From positions 62,001 through 126,000 of the forward strand of contig JAFZKQ010000074.1 in assembly GCA_017553575.1 (NCBI GenBank): a stretch of DNA of 64,000 bases. The letters run 5' to 3'. The position numbers and the translations under genes are program-made. The DNA comes from Paludibacteraceae bacterium (lineage in GTDB: Bacteria > Bacteroidota > Bacteroidia > Bacteroidales > Paludibacteraceae). Below are positions 1 to 8,113 of this stretch, one piece after another. The notes below the pieces were generated by a model. That model did no database searches. It saw nothing but the letters and a program-made list of their open reading frames with translations, and was not told where the DNA came from. Every line of letters begins with the position of its first letter. The first letter of the stretch is position 1.

Positions 1-1650
1 ACCGAAGTGGATGACACGATACAGATTACCGTCGGCGGTGAACAGTGTGTCATAAGGTTCCCGTTTGAAAAAAGCACTTGCTCCTGTCCCTCAAGGACAG
101 TGTGCAGACATATCCTTGGAGCAATATTGCTTCTGAAAAAGGAGGTCCCAGAAGGTTTGGCGAAGCCTCAAACTGAAGAACCTCAGGCCCCAGAGCCCAG
201 CAAAGAACCTATGGTCACGGAGCCCAGTAAAGAATCTCCGAAGGAAATGCCTTCTGGAAAAGCCGTCGACGAGGCTTTGACACCTGATGATATTTCTGAA
301 ATTAAGAGTTGCGCCAAACATAGTCTTTCGTTGCTTGGCACATTGCTTGCGAGGGGGCTTGTTCGTGCGGACAGTTCAGTGGCAGATGCTTTAGAACTTG
401 CGGCTGTTAGCGCTCACACCGCTAAAATGGCCGATGCAGAACGAAAGCTTCGGGCTTTATCGGGCAGACTCTCAGACTGCATAAACCGCAGAGCCTCCTT
501 CGATGCTCAGGCTTTTACAAGATTGATCTGCGCCTGCGCCTCAACACTTGCTGAACTAGAAAGCGACGATGTCACTTGTGAAAAACTCGGAGTTTTCCGT
601 GACACCTATGAACTATATCCTGGGGAACTTGAATTGCTGCCGATAGGCCAGAGAGAGGTCGTAAGAGGGGAATACCAAGGCAACGTGTACTACTTTTTGA
701 ATCTTGACGAGAACGAACAGCCACGCTTCCTGATGTATTCCGACCTTCGTCCTACGTTTTATTCCCAAGATCCACATAAAAGAGCAGTACAAACCGTTAT
801 CTGGGGGTTGAATATACCTCTTGTAAAGATGATGTACTCAAAACTTGTATTGAAAAATGCCAAACTTAGTGGAGAAAAGATTTCTGGTTCTTCTGAGACA
901 AAGGTTGCTCTTACAAGCAAGGCAGAACTCAATTGCCCGCAGTTGAGAAAACTCGTGATTACGGACTTCCGTGAACTTGCATATTATGCCGGAACAAAAA
1001 AGGACAGACTCTTCCTTATCCGCATTCACAGACTCGAAGACTACGGTTTTGACAAACATACGCAGATTTTCTCTATGGTAATCTCTGACCGTGATGAGAG
1101 AACGGTGACTGCGGAGGTGAAGTACTTTGCCGAAAATAAGGAGTTTGTCGAAAAAATTGAGGAGATATGCGGAAGAATTAACGATACCGTAGACGTGTGG
1201 ACAATGCTTGTCTCTGCAAGAATTAAGAATGGCGTTATCGCGCTTAATCCGATAGAATTTTACGATTTCATCGAAGATATGGACTTCCATAGCTTCTCAC
1301 CGCCTTCTGAGACCTCCACCGTCGCCCCTCAATACGCTCATGTGCTTTTGAATCTTCTATCTGAAGTGGAGAACAGCGTTGTAAGGTGTGTTAGAAGTGG
1401 ATTAAGTTCGACGGTGGAAAATCACACACCACTTCTTGAGAATATTAAACGTTGTGGAATGTCAGGACTTGCAGCACTCGCCGAAGACTTTTTCTCCTCA
1501 ACTGACAGCTACCGGAACCGTTTCGACCAAGATGCCGAGAAATCACTCTCTTATGCGTCAAAACTTATGAAATATATTATTTTAGCAGAAAACAAACTGG
1601 GAAGAATCTCAGCTCTACATAATATGAACAATATAGAAAAGGAGGAATAA
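1..1650 (+). CDS. SWIM zinc-finger domain protein (5' end outside window)
   Basis: The reading frame is open from the first base, so the N-terminus is missing; a GTG at 7 is in frame but need not be the start. The visible N-terminal part carries a SWIM-type zinc site, CxC-x5-CxH (C25, C27, C33, H35 counted from that GTG), a fold that binds DNA or protein. A Pro/Glu-rich linker (about residues 50-85) follows, then a long helical region with no motif I recognise. The next gene starts 2 nt after the stop, so the two are co-translated. SWIM proteins encoded beside DUF4132 proteins occur in MoxR-ATPase/VWA gene clusters such as the yeh region of E. coli. A similar role here is inference, because the upstream genes cannot be seen. 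Confidence 0.75.
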   Translation, partial: TEVDDTIQITVGGEQCVIRFPFEKSTCSCPSRTVCRHILGAILLLKKEVPEGLAKPQTEEPQAPEPSKEPMVTEPSKESPKEMPSGKAVDEALTPDDISEIKSCAKHSLSLLGTLLARGLVRADSSVADALELAAVSAHTAKMADAERKLRALSGRLSDCINRRASFDAQAFTRLICACASTLAELESDDVTCEKLGVFRDTYELYPGELELLPIGQREVVRGEYQGNVYYFLNLDENEQPRFLMYSDLRPTFYSQDPHKRAVQTVIWGLNIPLVKMMYSKLVLKNAKLSGEKISGSSETKVALTSKAELNCPQLRKLVITDFRELAYYAGTKKDRLFLIRIHRLEDYGFDKHTQIFSMVISDRDERTVTAEVKYFAENKEFVEKIEEICGRINDTVDVWTMLVSARIKNGVIALNPIEFYDFIEDMDFHSFSPPSETSTVAPQYAHVLLNLLSEVENSVVRCVRSGLSSTVENHTPLLENIKRCGMSGLAALAEDFFSSTDSYRNRFDQDAEKSLSYASKLMKYIILAENKLGRISALHNMNNIEKEE

Positions 1651-1652
1651 CA

Positions 1653-4600
1653 ATGCTTTACGAAAAAAGAACATCAGCGTTTGAGAACTTTCTGAACGAC
1701 CTGAGATCACATTTGAAAGGGGCGGTTTCATCGGAAGATCTCAATATCGTGTGCGAGTATCTAGATATAACTCAGCCGAGGAATAACGCTTTGCTTGGCA
1801 AAATCGAAAAGAAGTATAGGGAAACCTATCGTACGAATCGATATGAAATCGATACAATCGTTAAAAGGGAGATAATCAAGAAAGAAAATACCGAACTTGC
1901 CGAAAGATTCATTTTGGCTATTTATACGCTGTTTGGTTATGCTTGCTACGAACTTTTTGACAGTTTCATCTATCACAATAATATGATGGATCATTCTGAG
2001 AAGTTTAAATCCCTTATTATAAAGCCAATCTCGGATAATCTTGGAATAGATCCAGAGGTTTTATATTATGCGATGTGTTTTGACAATGCCAAGGGTTACG
2101 AGCTACCTAAGACGACAAACTCCTCCGTCCTCAGGACTGTTTACGACTTTTATCCCAATGAATATACTAGAAAAGCCATTCTTCTTTGTTACCTATTGGA
2201 GCAAGAAGGTGAAGATCTTTCCGAAGATGGGAAATGGGCAGTCGCGGCTGCAGAAAAGCTTTGGAAAGAAAATTATGCCACTATTTTGCAGAAGTACGAA
2301 AATGGCAATAAAGATCACAAAGAATTATATTTAAGAATGTTGGCTTGTATAACCTGTGCATTGGGTGAGGCTGCTCTCTATTCAAACATAGCGCGTGTCA
2401 ACTTCAAAGTAGGATATGCTAAAGTTCCTACAAAGAATATCATAGAAATCGCTATAAATGTTCCGAATCCATTTGTAAAGTTATTCAAATATATTGAAGG
2501 TAATGGTGTCGCAAATGGAACAGACCGAAAAGCTTTGAATGTTTTGGATCAATTTGCAAAGATCTTCAAATCAAACAAAGCTGACGACTGTTTGGTTACG
2601 CCGGAATACATAAGTTCCGTAGCCTTTCAGACTGAAAGCAAGAACTATTTCTTAAATATTGAGGCTTTGCCAGATAGGGATGAGTGGATAGAACGACTTG
2701 CCAAAACTTATCCTGAACAATTCAAGGAGGCTATATTGTCTGGAAATAAATCCGTAGTTAAATATATGTGCGAGACACTCCAGCGTGTTGATCCTAATTC
2801 TGCCTCTTTTGTCGATGAATTTAGAGATAGATGCCGTAAGGAACTTGCTGAAGCGGTGAGAAAAAGTTTCTCCAAATCAATAACCGGAAAACCTGATTGT
2901 GAGGTCGTTGCAAAATACATACTCGGAGAAGCAACCCTTGAAGAGGCTCGTCCTTTGACTAAGGGTGGATGGAATTTGTATGTTGATACTGAATGCAACT
3001 ATTATGATGTGTTTGGCATCGATGAATATCTTACTCGTACTATTACCATATTGTCTCTCTGCTCCTATGATGATTCGTGGGACAGAAGGTATTACGTTTA
3101 TAAATTAACAGGTATTTATCTGAATGAACATATAAAGGAGACTTTTGATGTCCTTCGTAGCTGTGGTTTATCTTTTACGGAGACTGTAAATATTATCGGC
3201 CATGCCATTGATTATGATAAGGAGGATCTCATTACAACAACGGAAATACTTTCTTCCCATCCTGATGAACTTACTGCGATAGATTTTTCTCAGCTTTCAG
3301 ATATCGCAAGAATAGTAGCAATAAATGCTATGGGCAATGACGCTGAAAGATTCAAAACAAAACTCCTTTCTTGTGCCTATGATAGCAGTAAAGGAGTTCG
3401 TAATGAACTCGTGCCTGTACTAGTGAATCAGAACTGGCATGATGATATCGCGGCTTTGCTTAAGGATAAAAAGGGCACTGTTAGAGAATTGGCATTGGAA
3501 GTTATCGGCAAACAGGGTGCAAATGCTTATTCCAATGAGCTGAATGCTGCATTAGAAGTGGAGAAATCTGATAAGATCAGAACGTATATTGGTGTGCTTC
3601 TTGATTCGGCTCCTTCCAATACGGGTATCTCGCCACTTGATATTGAGAAGCAGGTTTCAAAACTTGCTAAAAGTGCAAAGAACAGCAAACTCAGCTTCCT
3701 GTTTAATGATACGCTTAGGACCGTTCATAAACTTGATGGTTCAGAAGCAATTGAAGAGCCTATCGCTCTTGTTATGTGTTACGCAGGAATGACGGTTCCC
3801 GCAAGAAGTTCTCTGGCCGACAGTATCGCTGCAAATCTGAATCAGAAGGATCTGGAGGAGTTTTCCGCAGATATCTTCGCACGTTGGTACGACAATGGAG
3901 CTCAGACAAAGTTTAAGCCTGCACTCTATTTCTGCGCTATCCATGGTGGTTTAAAGATGATCGATGAACTGATGCGTAACATCAAGGAGTGGTCTGAGTC
4001 CATGCGTGGAGCTATCGCGGCTGAAACCGTTTGGGCTTTGTCACTCAACGGCAGTAATGAGGCGTTGATGAGCGTTGACAATATGTCGAGAAAATTCAAG
4101 CACAAGCGAGTGCGTGCCGCTGCAGCGGAGGCTTTGGCTGCGGCTGCCGATACCCTAGGAATCACCACAGAGGAACTTGCGGACAGGATTGTGCCTGATT
4201 TAGGGTTTGATAGGAATCTCTGCCGTGTGTTCGATTATGGAAAGAGGCAGTTCAATGTCTATCTCAAGCCTTCACTTGAAATGGAGGTATTCTCCGGAGA
4301 CAAGCAGATTAAGACTTTCCCTAAGCCGGGAACTACCGACGACAAGGATACCGCTGAAGCCGCATACAACGAGTTCAAGGAGTTGAAGAAACAACTCAAA
4401 AATGTTGTGACCGCACAGCGCGCAAGACTTGAATACGTCCTTATGTGTGATCGCAAATGGACAAGTGAAAATTGGGAGAAACTGTTTGTCGGCAATGCCG
4501 TTATGCACTGCTTTGCGGTTGGTTTGATTTGGGGTATTTACGAGAACGGGGCCCTCAAAGATACGTTCCGCTATATGGATGACGGAAGTTTTACTACCGC

Positions 4601-5177
4601 TGACGGTGACGAGTTCACATTGCCGAATGATGCTCAGATAGGCCTTGTTCATCCACTTGAACTCACTGCAGACCAAATCTCCGCTTGGCAAGAACAACTC
4701 GCTGATTATGAACTTACCCAGCCTTTCGATCAGCTTGGAAGAATGATCTTTAAGCCGGAAGAGAAGGAATTGCCATGCAATTGTCTCACACGTTTTGAGG
4801 ATACCACAGTCAACAGCGTGGCAATGATAAACCAAATGACCAAGAATGGATGGTATAAGGGCGACGCTGAAGATGCTGGTGCTTTCTACTACTTTTATCG
4901 AGAAGATGTGAAGAGCCGTTCTCTTAACGCCGACGGCACAACAACTTATGAAGGATGGGGCTCGCTTCTGGTTCATTCTGGAACGTCAACGGTTATCTAT
5001 GATTATGAGGGTGAAGAGGTGACTTTGGAAGATGTAGTCTTTTTCAAAGCTGGTCATATGCCTGAGTATTATAAAAAGAATGATGAGGCTCGGTTGAAAA
5101 TCTCGGATGTAGATCCACGTTATTTCAGCGAAACAATGCTTCTTCTCTATTCTCTTGCTCCTCGTGAGAATGAGTAA
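1653..5177 (+). CDS. DUF4132 domain protein with HEAT-like repeats
   Basis: This 1174-residue cytoplasmic protein has no signal peptide or membrane segment. Much of it looks like helical repeats; the stretch around residues 565-640 resembles HEAT repeats. The C-terminal part, from about residue 920 (RKWTSENWEKLFVG, then the FAVGLIWG segment) to about 1050 (HPLELT, QPFDQL), matches my memory of DUF4132. It begins 2 nt after the SWIM gene, with GGAGGAA at the end of that gene as ribosome binding site. Its biochemical activity is unknown to me. DUF4132 proteins travel with SWIM, VWA and MoxR-type AAA+ proteins, which suggests a shared ATP-driven complex. A weak terminator follows, so this is the operon's last gene. 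Confidence 0.75.
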   Translation: MLYEKRTSAFENFLNDLRSHLKGAVSSEDLNIVCEYLDITQPRNNALLGKIEKKYRETYRTNRYEIDTIVKREIIKKENTELAERFILAIYTLFGYACYELFDSFIYHNNMMDHSEKFKSLIIKPISDNLGIDPEVLYYAMCFDNAKGYELPKTTNSSVLRTVYDFYPNEYTRKAILLCYLLEQEGEDLSEDGKWAVAAAEKLWKENYATILQKYENGNKDHKELYLRMLACITCALGEAALYSNIARVNFKVGYAKVPTKNIIEIAINVPNPFVKLFKYIEGNGVANGTDRKALNVLDQFAKIFKSNKADDCLVTPEYISSVAFQTESKNYFLNIEALPDRDEWIERLAKTYPEQFKEAILSGNKSVVKYMCETLQRVDPNSASFVDEFRDRCRKELAEAVRKSFSKSITGKPDCEVVAKYILGEATLEEARPLTKGGWNLYVDTECNYYDVFGIDEYLTRTITILSLCSYDDSWDRRYYVYKLTGIYLNEHIKETFDVLRSCGLSFTETVNIIGHAIDYDKEDLITTTEILSSHPDELTAIDFSQLSDIARIVAINAMGNDAERFKTKLLSCAYDSSKGVRNELVPVLVNQNWHDDIAALLKDKKGTVRELALEVIGKQGANAYSNELNAALEVEKSDKIRTYIGVLLDSAPSNTGISPLDIEKQVSKLAKSAKNSKLSFLFNDTLRTVHKLDGSEAIEEPIALVMCYAGMTVPARSSLADSIAANLNQKDLEEFSADIFARWYDNGAQTKFKPALYFCAIHGGLKMIDELMRNIKEWSESMRGAIAAETVWALSLNGSNEALMSVDNMSRKFKHKRVRAAAAEALAAAADTLGITTEELADRIVPDLGFDRNLCRVFDYGKRQFNVYLKPSLEMEVFSGDKQIKTFPKPGTTDDKDTAEAAYNEFKELKKQLKNVVTAQRARLEYVLMCDRKWTSENWEKLFVGNAVMHCFAVGLIWGIYENGALKDTFRYMDDGSFTTADGDEFTLPNDAQIGLVHPLELTADQISAWQEQLADYELTQPFDQLGRMIFKPEEKELPCNCLTRFEDTTVNSVAMINQMTKNGWYKGDAEDAGAFYYFYREDVKSRSLNADGTTTYEGWGSLLVHSGTSTVIYDYEGEEVTLEDVVFFKAGHMPEYYKKNDEARLKISDVDPRYFSETMLLLYSLAPRENE

Positions 5178-5186
5178 AACAAGTTA

Positions 5187-5215
5187 AGCCCCGCTTGATA
5201 AGGTGGGGTTCTATT
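5187..5215 (+). terminator. Probable terminator after the DUF4132 gene
   Basis: A hairpin with arms CCCCGCTT (5189-5196) and AAGGTGGGG (5200-5208) contains two G-U pairs and is followed by only a weak T-rich run. It lies about 10 nt after the stop codon. Confidence 0.5.
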
Positions 5216-5224
5216 GTAAATCTT

Positions 5225-5271
5225 GATAGCGGACCAAACTGAATGGATTTCATTCAATTGGGTCCGCTATC
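5225..5271. repeat. 21-bp imperfect inverted repeat
   Basis: The arms at 5225-5245 and 5251-5271 pair at 19 of 21 positions around a 5-nt loop. There is no T-tract on either side, so it does not look like a simple terminator. It could be a relic of a mobile element end or a protein binding site. The outer 11 bp (GATAGCGGACC) match perfectly. Confidence 0.6.
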
Positions 5272-5557
5272 GATATTTTAGAAAAAGATGTTTGTTAAAT
5301 TTTAGGTCAAGCGTTAAAAAGAGCATTCGTAATTTATGCAATAATAATACAATTAATTTGCAGACTGACTTTCCCCTTCAAACCCATAACTCCCCTACTA
5401 TGTGGGAACGGCATTCCCGTGGGCGTGGATACCCCTCCACAATTTCCGTATATACATTCAAATAGAGCCTGATTTTTAATTTTTAACTCTTAATTCCTAA
5501 TTCCTATCCCGCCATTAAATAAAGTTAAGGCGGCACGAAATGTTAAAATCCTTTTGT
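5272..5557. other. Intergenic region without a supported gene
   Basis: The stretch is AT-rich except for a GC-rich block at about 5398-5450, which holds the palindrome-like words GGGAACGGCATTCCC and GTGGATACCCCTCCAC. Taken together these look like a degenerate repeat or a small non-autonomous element. Reading frames here show no protein-like content. Confidence 0.4.
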
Positions 5558-5565
5558 TATATTTG
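5558..5565 (+). promoter_or_regulatory. -7 box for rprX-rprY
   Basis: TATATTTG matches the Bacteroidota -7 consensus TAnnTTTG. It ends only 4 nt before the ATG at 5570, so the transcript would be leaderless or nearly so if this box is used. No clear -33 box is present at the usual spacing. Confidence 0.5.
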
Positions 5566-5569
5566 CTAT

Positions 5570-7081
5570 ATGAAAAAGAAAAGCATCATATTGTTAGGCA
5601 TCATTATGGCTGTATCTTTCTTTGGATTGATAATCTTGCAAGCCAAATATATGAGACTGACTGCAGATATGCGCTCGGAACAGTTCAACGAATCTGTCAA
5701 GAAGAGCCTCTATGGCGTGGCGCGTATGCTGGAGGAGGAAGAGACGCTTTTATACTTGAACAAGAACCTTACTACCCCATCTAGCCGAACCAAAATCACG
5801 ACGACTGCACCTAAATTCGACTTCGACCCACATGGAATTACTAAGTTGGGCGACTCAATAAAAAAATACTCCTGCACAAGAGTGAAGCCGAAAGTCTTCA
5901 TCTCCATGAAACATGGGTCAAACACCATCCAAGAGTCGTCCCGAATCCTACAAAACAAACTACGTGAACGCTATATCCAGGAAAGAGCCCTGCTCGACGA
6001 CATCCTGATACGTTTGTTGAGCGAATCTTACGTCCGCCCCATCGAAGAGCGAATAGATTTCCAACAGGTGAACGAAATATTGGACCGGGAATTGGATTTC
6101 AACGGACTGAATCTCCCCCACTACTTCAGCATCATAGACAAAGACGGAAAGGAGATTTATAAAAGCAAAGGATTCGATGAAGAGGGAGATAATGATGCGG
6201 AATACTATACGCAGATCCTCTTCCCGAACGACCCCAATCCTAAATCCAACTATCTGCGCGTCTATTTCCCGACCAAGAGAAACTATATCATAGGGTCACT
6301 CTCCCTCTTGATTCCATCGGCCATCTTCACGGCCCTACTGCTCTTCACGTTCATCTTCGCCATGATCACCATTTTCCGCCAGAAACGGCTCTCCGAAATG
6401 AGGACAGACTTCATGAACAACATGACACACGAGCTAAAAACACCCGTTTCATCGATTTCTTTGGCTTCACAGATGCTCAACGACAAGAGCATTCCAAAGA
6501 CACCTGCCATGATAGAGGAACTGTCGGGCGTAATCAGCAGCGAAACAAAAAGATTGACACAACAGATTGAAAAAGTGTTACAAATGTCTATCTTTGAAAA
6601 AGAGAGTTCAGCCCTTAAACTCATCGAGATGGATATCAACGACTTGATTATAACCATATCCAGCAATTTCGCCATCAAGGTTGAGAATACGGGAGGAACC
6701 ATCGAAACCGATTTGGATGCCGAAGATTGCTATGCCTTGGTGGATGAAATCCATTTCACCAACATCATCTACAACTTGATGGACAATGCATTGAAATACA
6801 GCAAAGGACCACTCACCCTCCATATCAAAACTTGGAACGAAAAAGAGAACCTCCTTATATCCATAGAGGATAATGGTATAGGAATCAAGAAAAGCGACCA
6901 AAAAAGGATATTCGACAAATTCTACCGCGTATCTACTGGAAACCTGCACAATGTGAAAGGATTCGGTTTGGGACTCGCCTATGTGAAGAAAGTAGTGACA
7001 GACCATAAAGGAACCATCCGGGTAGAGAGCGAAGTGAACAAAGGAACAAAATTTATAATATCAATACCATTAAAAAAGTAA
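5570..7081 (+). CDS. rprX: Sensor histidine kinase, RprX-like
   Basis: This membrane-bound kinase autophosphorylates on His and passes the phosphate to the response regulator encoded 4 nt downstream. It has a TM helix at residues 5-25, a periplasmic sensor region of about 210 residues, a second TM helix near 240-270, and a kinase core. The core shows the H-box THELKTP (phospho-acceptor H287), the N-box NLMDNALKYS, the G1 box EDNGIGI and the G2 box GFGLGLAYV, so it looks active. The ATG at 5570 is preferred over one at 5540 because the protein then opens with MKKKS followed directly by the TM segment. It resembles RprX of Bacteroides fragilis. The signal it senses cannot be read from the sequence. 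Confidence 0.85.
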   Translation: MKKKSIILLGIIMAVSFFGLIILQAKYMRLTADMRSEQFNESVKKSLYGVARMLEEEETLLYLNKNLTTPSSRTKITTTAPKFDFDPHGITKLGDSIKKYSCTRVKPKVFISMKHGSNTIQESSRILQNKLRERYIQERALLDDILIRLLSESYVRPIEERIDFQQVNEILDRELDFNGLNLPHYFSIIDKDGKEIYKSKGFDEEGDNDAEYYTQILFPNDPNPKSNYLRVYFPTKRNYIIGSLSLLIPSAIFTALLLFTFIFAMITIFRQKRLSEMRTDFMNNMTHELKTPVSSISLASQMLNDKSIPKTPAMIEELSGVISSETKRLTQQIEKVLQMSIFEKESSALKLIEMDINDLIITISSNFAIKVENTGGTIETDLDAEDCYALVDEIHFTNIIYNLMDNALKYSKGPLTLHIKTWNEKENLLISIEDNGIGIKKSDQKRIFDKFYRVSTGNLHNVKGFGLGLAYVKKVVTDHKGTIRVESEVNKGTKFIISIPLKK

Positions 7082-7085
7082 CGTC

Positions 7086-7787
7086 ATGGAAGAAAAGACT
7101 AGAATTTTACTATGTGAAGATGACGAAAACCTCGGTATGCTACTGAGGGAATATCTTCAGGCAAAAGGATATGCAACAGACTTGCTGCCAGACGGTGATG
7201 CCGGTTACAAAGCTTTTGTAAAGGCAAAGTATGACATCTGCGTGTTAGACGTTATGATGCCTATCAAGGACGGTTTCGAACTCGCCAAGGAGATTCGACA
7301 AATCAATACAGATGTCCCTATTCTCTTCCTTACGGCAAGAACCCTGAAAGACGACATCCTGGAAGGTTTCAAGATTGGAGCGGACGACTATATGACTAAA
7401 CCATTCAGCATGGAAGAGCTGCTTCTCCGAATCGAAGCTATCCTCCGACGTGTGAAAGGAAAGAAGAGCAAAGACGGTGCTATCTACAAAATGGGTAAAT
7501 TCACCTTCGATACCCAAAAACAGGTACTCAGTATCGGCGACCAGATAAAGAAATTAACCACCAAAGAGTCGGAACTCCTCTCCCTACTTTGTGCACACGC
7601 CAATGATATCTTGGAGAGAAACCACGCCTTGAAGACCATCTGGATCGATGACAACTACTTCAACGCAAGAAGTATGGACGTATACATCACCAAATTGAGG
7701 AAACACCTCAAAGATGACCCTTCCATCGAGATTATCAACATTCACGGAAAGGGTTATAAAATCATCATCCCTGAATCAAATAACTAA
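7086..7787 (+). CDS. rprY: Response regulator, OmpR/PhoB family, RprY-like
   Basis: This cytoplasmic transcription factor of 233 residues has a receiver domain (about 1-120) and an OmpR-type winged helix (about 135-228). The acidic pocket E11-D12-D13, phospho-acceptor D55 (in VLDVMMP), T83 and K105 (TKPF) are all present, so phosphorylation by the upstream kinase is expected. The C-terminal part shows the expected TTKESELL and YITKLRKHL segments. The gene starts 4 nt after rprX and is followed by a strong terminator, which makes a two-gene operon. In Bacteroides, RprY is a broad regulator, but the targets here are unknown. Confidence 0.88.
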   Translation: MEEKTRILLCEDDENLGMLLREYLQAKGYATDLLPDGDAGYKAFVKAKYDICVLDVMMPIKDGFELAKEIRQINTDVPILFLTARTLKDDILEGFKIGADDYMTKPFSMEELLLRIEAILRRVKGKKSKDGAIYKMGKFTFDTQKQVLSIGDQIKKLTTKESELLSLLCAHANDILERNHALKTIWIDDNYFNARSMDVYITKLRKHLKDDPSIEIINIHGKGYKIIIPESNN

Positions 7788-7800
7788 TCGGAAGATAAGA

Positions 7801-7832
7801 AACGGATTGCTCAATGGGCAATCCGTTTTTTG
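7801..7832 (+). terminator. Rho-independent terminator after rprY
   Basis: A perfect 9-bp stem, ACGGATTGC paired with GCAATCCGT around a 7-nt loop, is followed by TTTTTTG. It begins about 14 nt after the rprY stop. Confidence 0.85.
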
Positions 7833-7846
7833 AAATCATATATTTG

Positions 7847-7997
7847 CAGGGGTATTACACCCCTGCCTATGATGTGACGCCCATTCTGGGCTAACGACGT
7901 GCGATATATAGCTTAACTTAAAATCACTTGCGAAACTTGAGTCAAATAAGCAAAATAGTAAATAGGCAAGGCTCTTGCCTATTTACTATTTGTTTTT
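7847..7997 (+). ncRNA. Candidate small structured RNA
   Basis: A -7 box, TATATTTG (7839-7846), sits 8 nt after the rprY terminator, so a new transcript could start near 7852. About 150 nt of non-coding sequence follow, ending in a very strong terminator hairpin. In between are two compact hairpins: GCAGGGGT/ACACCCCTGC (7846-7866) and GCCCA/TGGGC (7879-7891). No credible reading frame is present. No -33 box was found, and the first hairpin overlaps the -7 box. An alternative is an intergenic repeat element of the kind scattered in Bacteroidales genomes. Confidence 0.35.
7953..7997 (+). terminator. Strong terminator, 18-bp perfect stem
   Basis: The arms 7953-7970 and 7974-7991 are perfectly complementary over 18 bp around the loop GCT, and TTTGTTTTTT overlaps the end of the right arm. 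No annotated gene lies directly upstream, which is part of the case for a small RNA here. Confidence 0.8.
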
Positions 7998-8051
7998 TAA
8001 AAAATATCATGAGGATTATCATTAATTAAGTCACCCTAAAGCACGAAAGTA

Positions 8052-8081
8052 TTGCTAATTACCACATTATTTCTACCTTTG
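8052..8081 (+). promoter_or_regulatory. Promoter of the GH44-like gene
   Basis: TTG (8052-8054), 19 nt, then TACCTTTG (8074-8081) is a full match to the Bacteroidota pattern. It implies a leader of roughly 25 nt before the ATG at 8114. Confidence 0.7.
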
Positions 8082-8113
8082 CCATCATATAAAACAACTG
8101 ATACTTAATACTC

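Noticed and set aside
4272..4976. A 234-codon minus-strand frame inside the DUF4132 gene
   Set aside because: Fully contained in a clear gene, no protein-like features.
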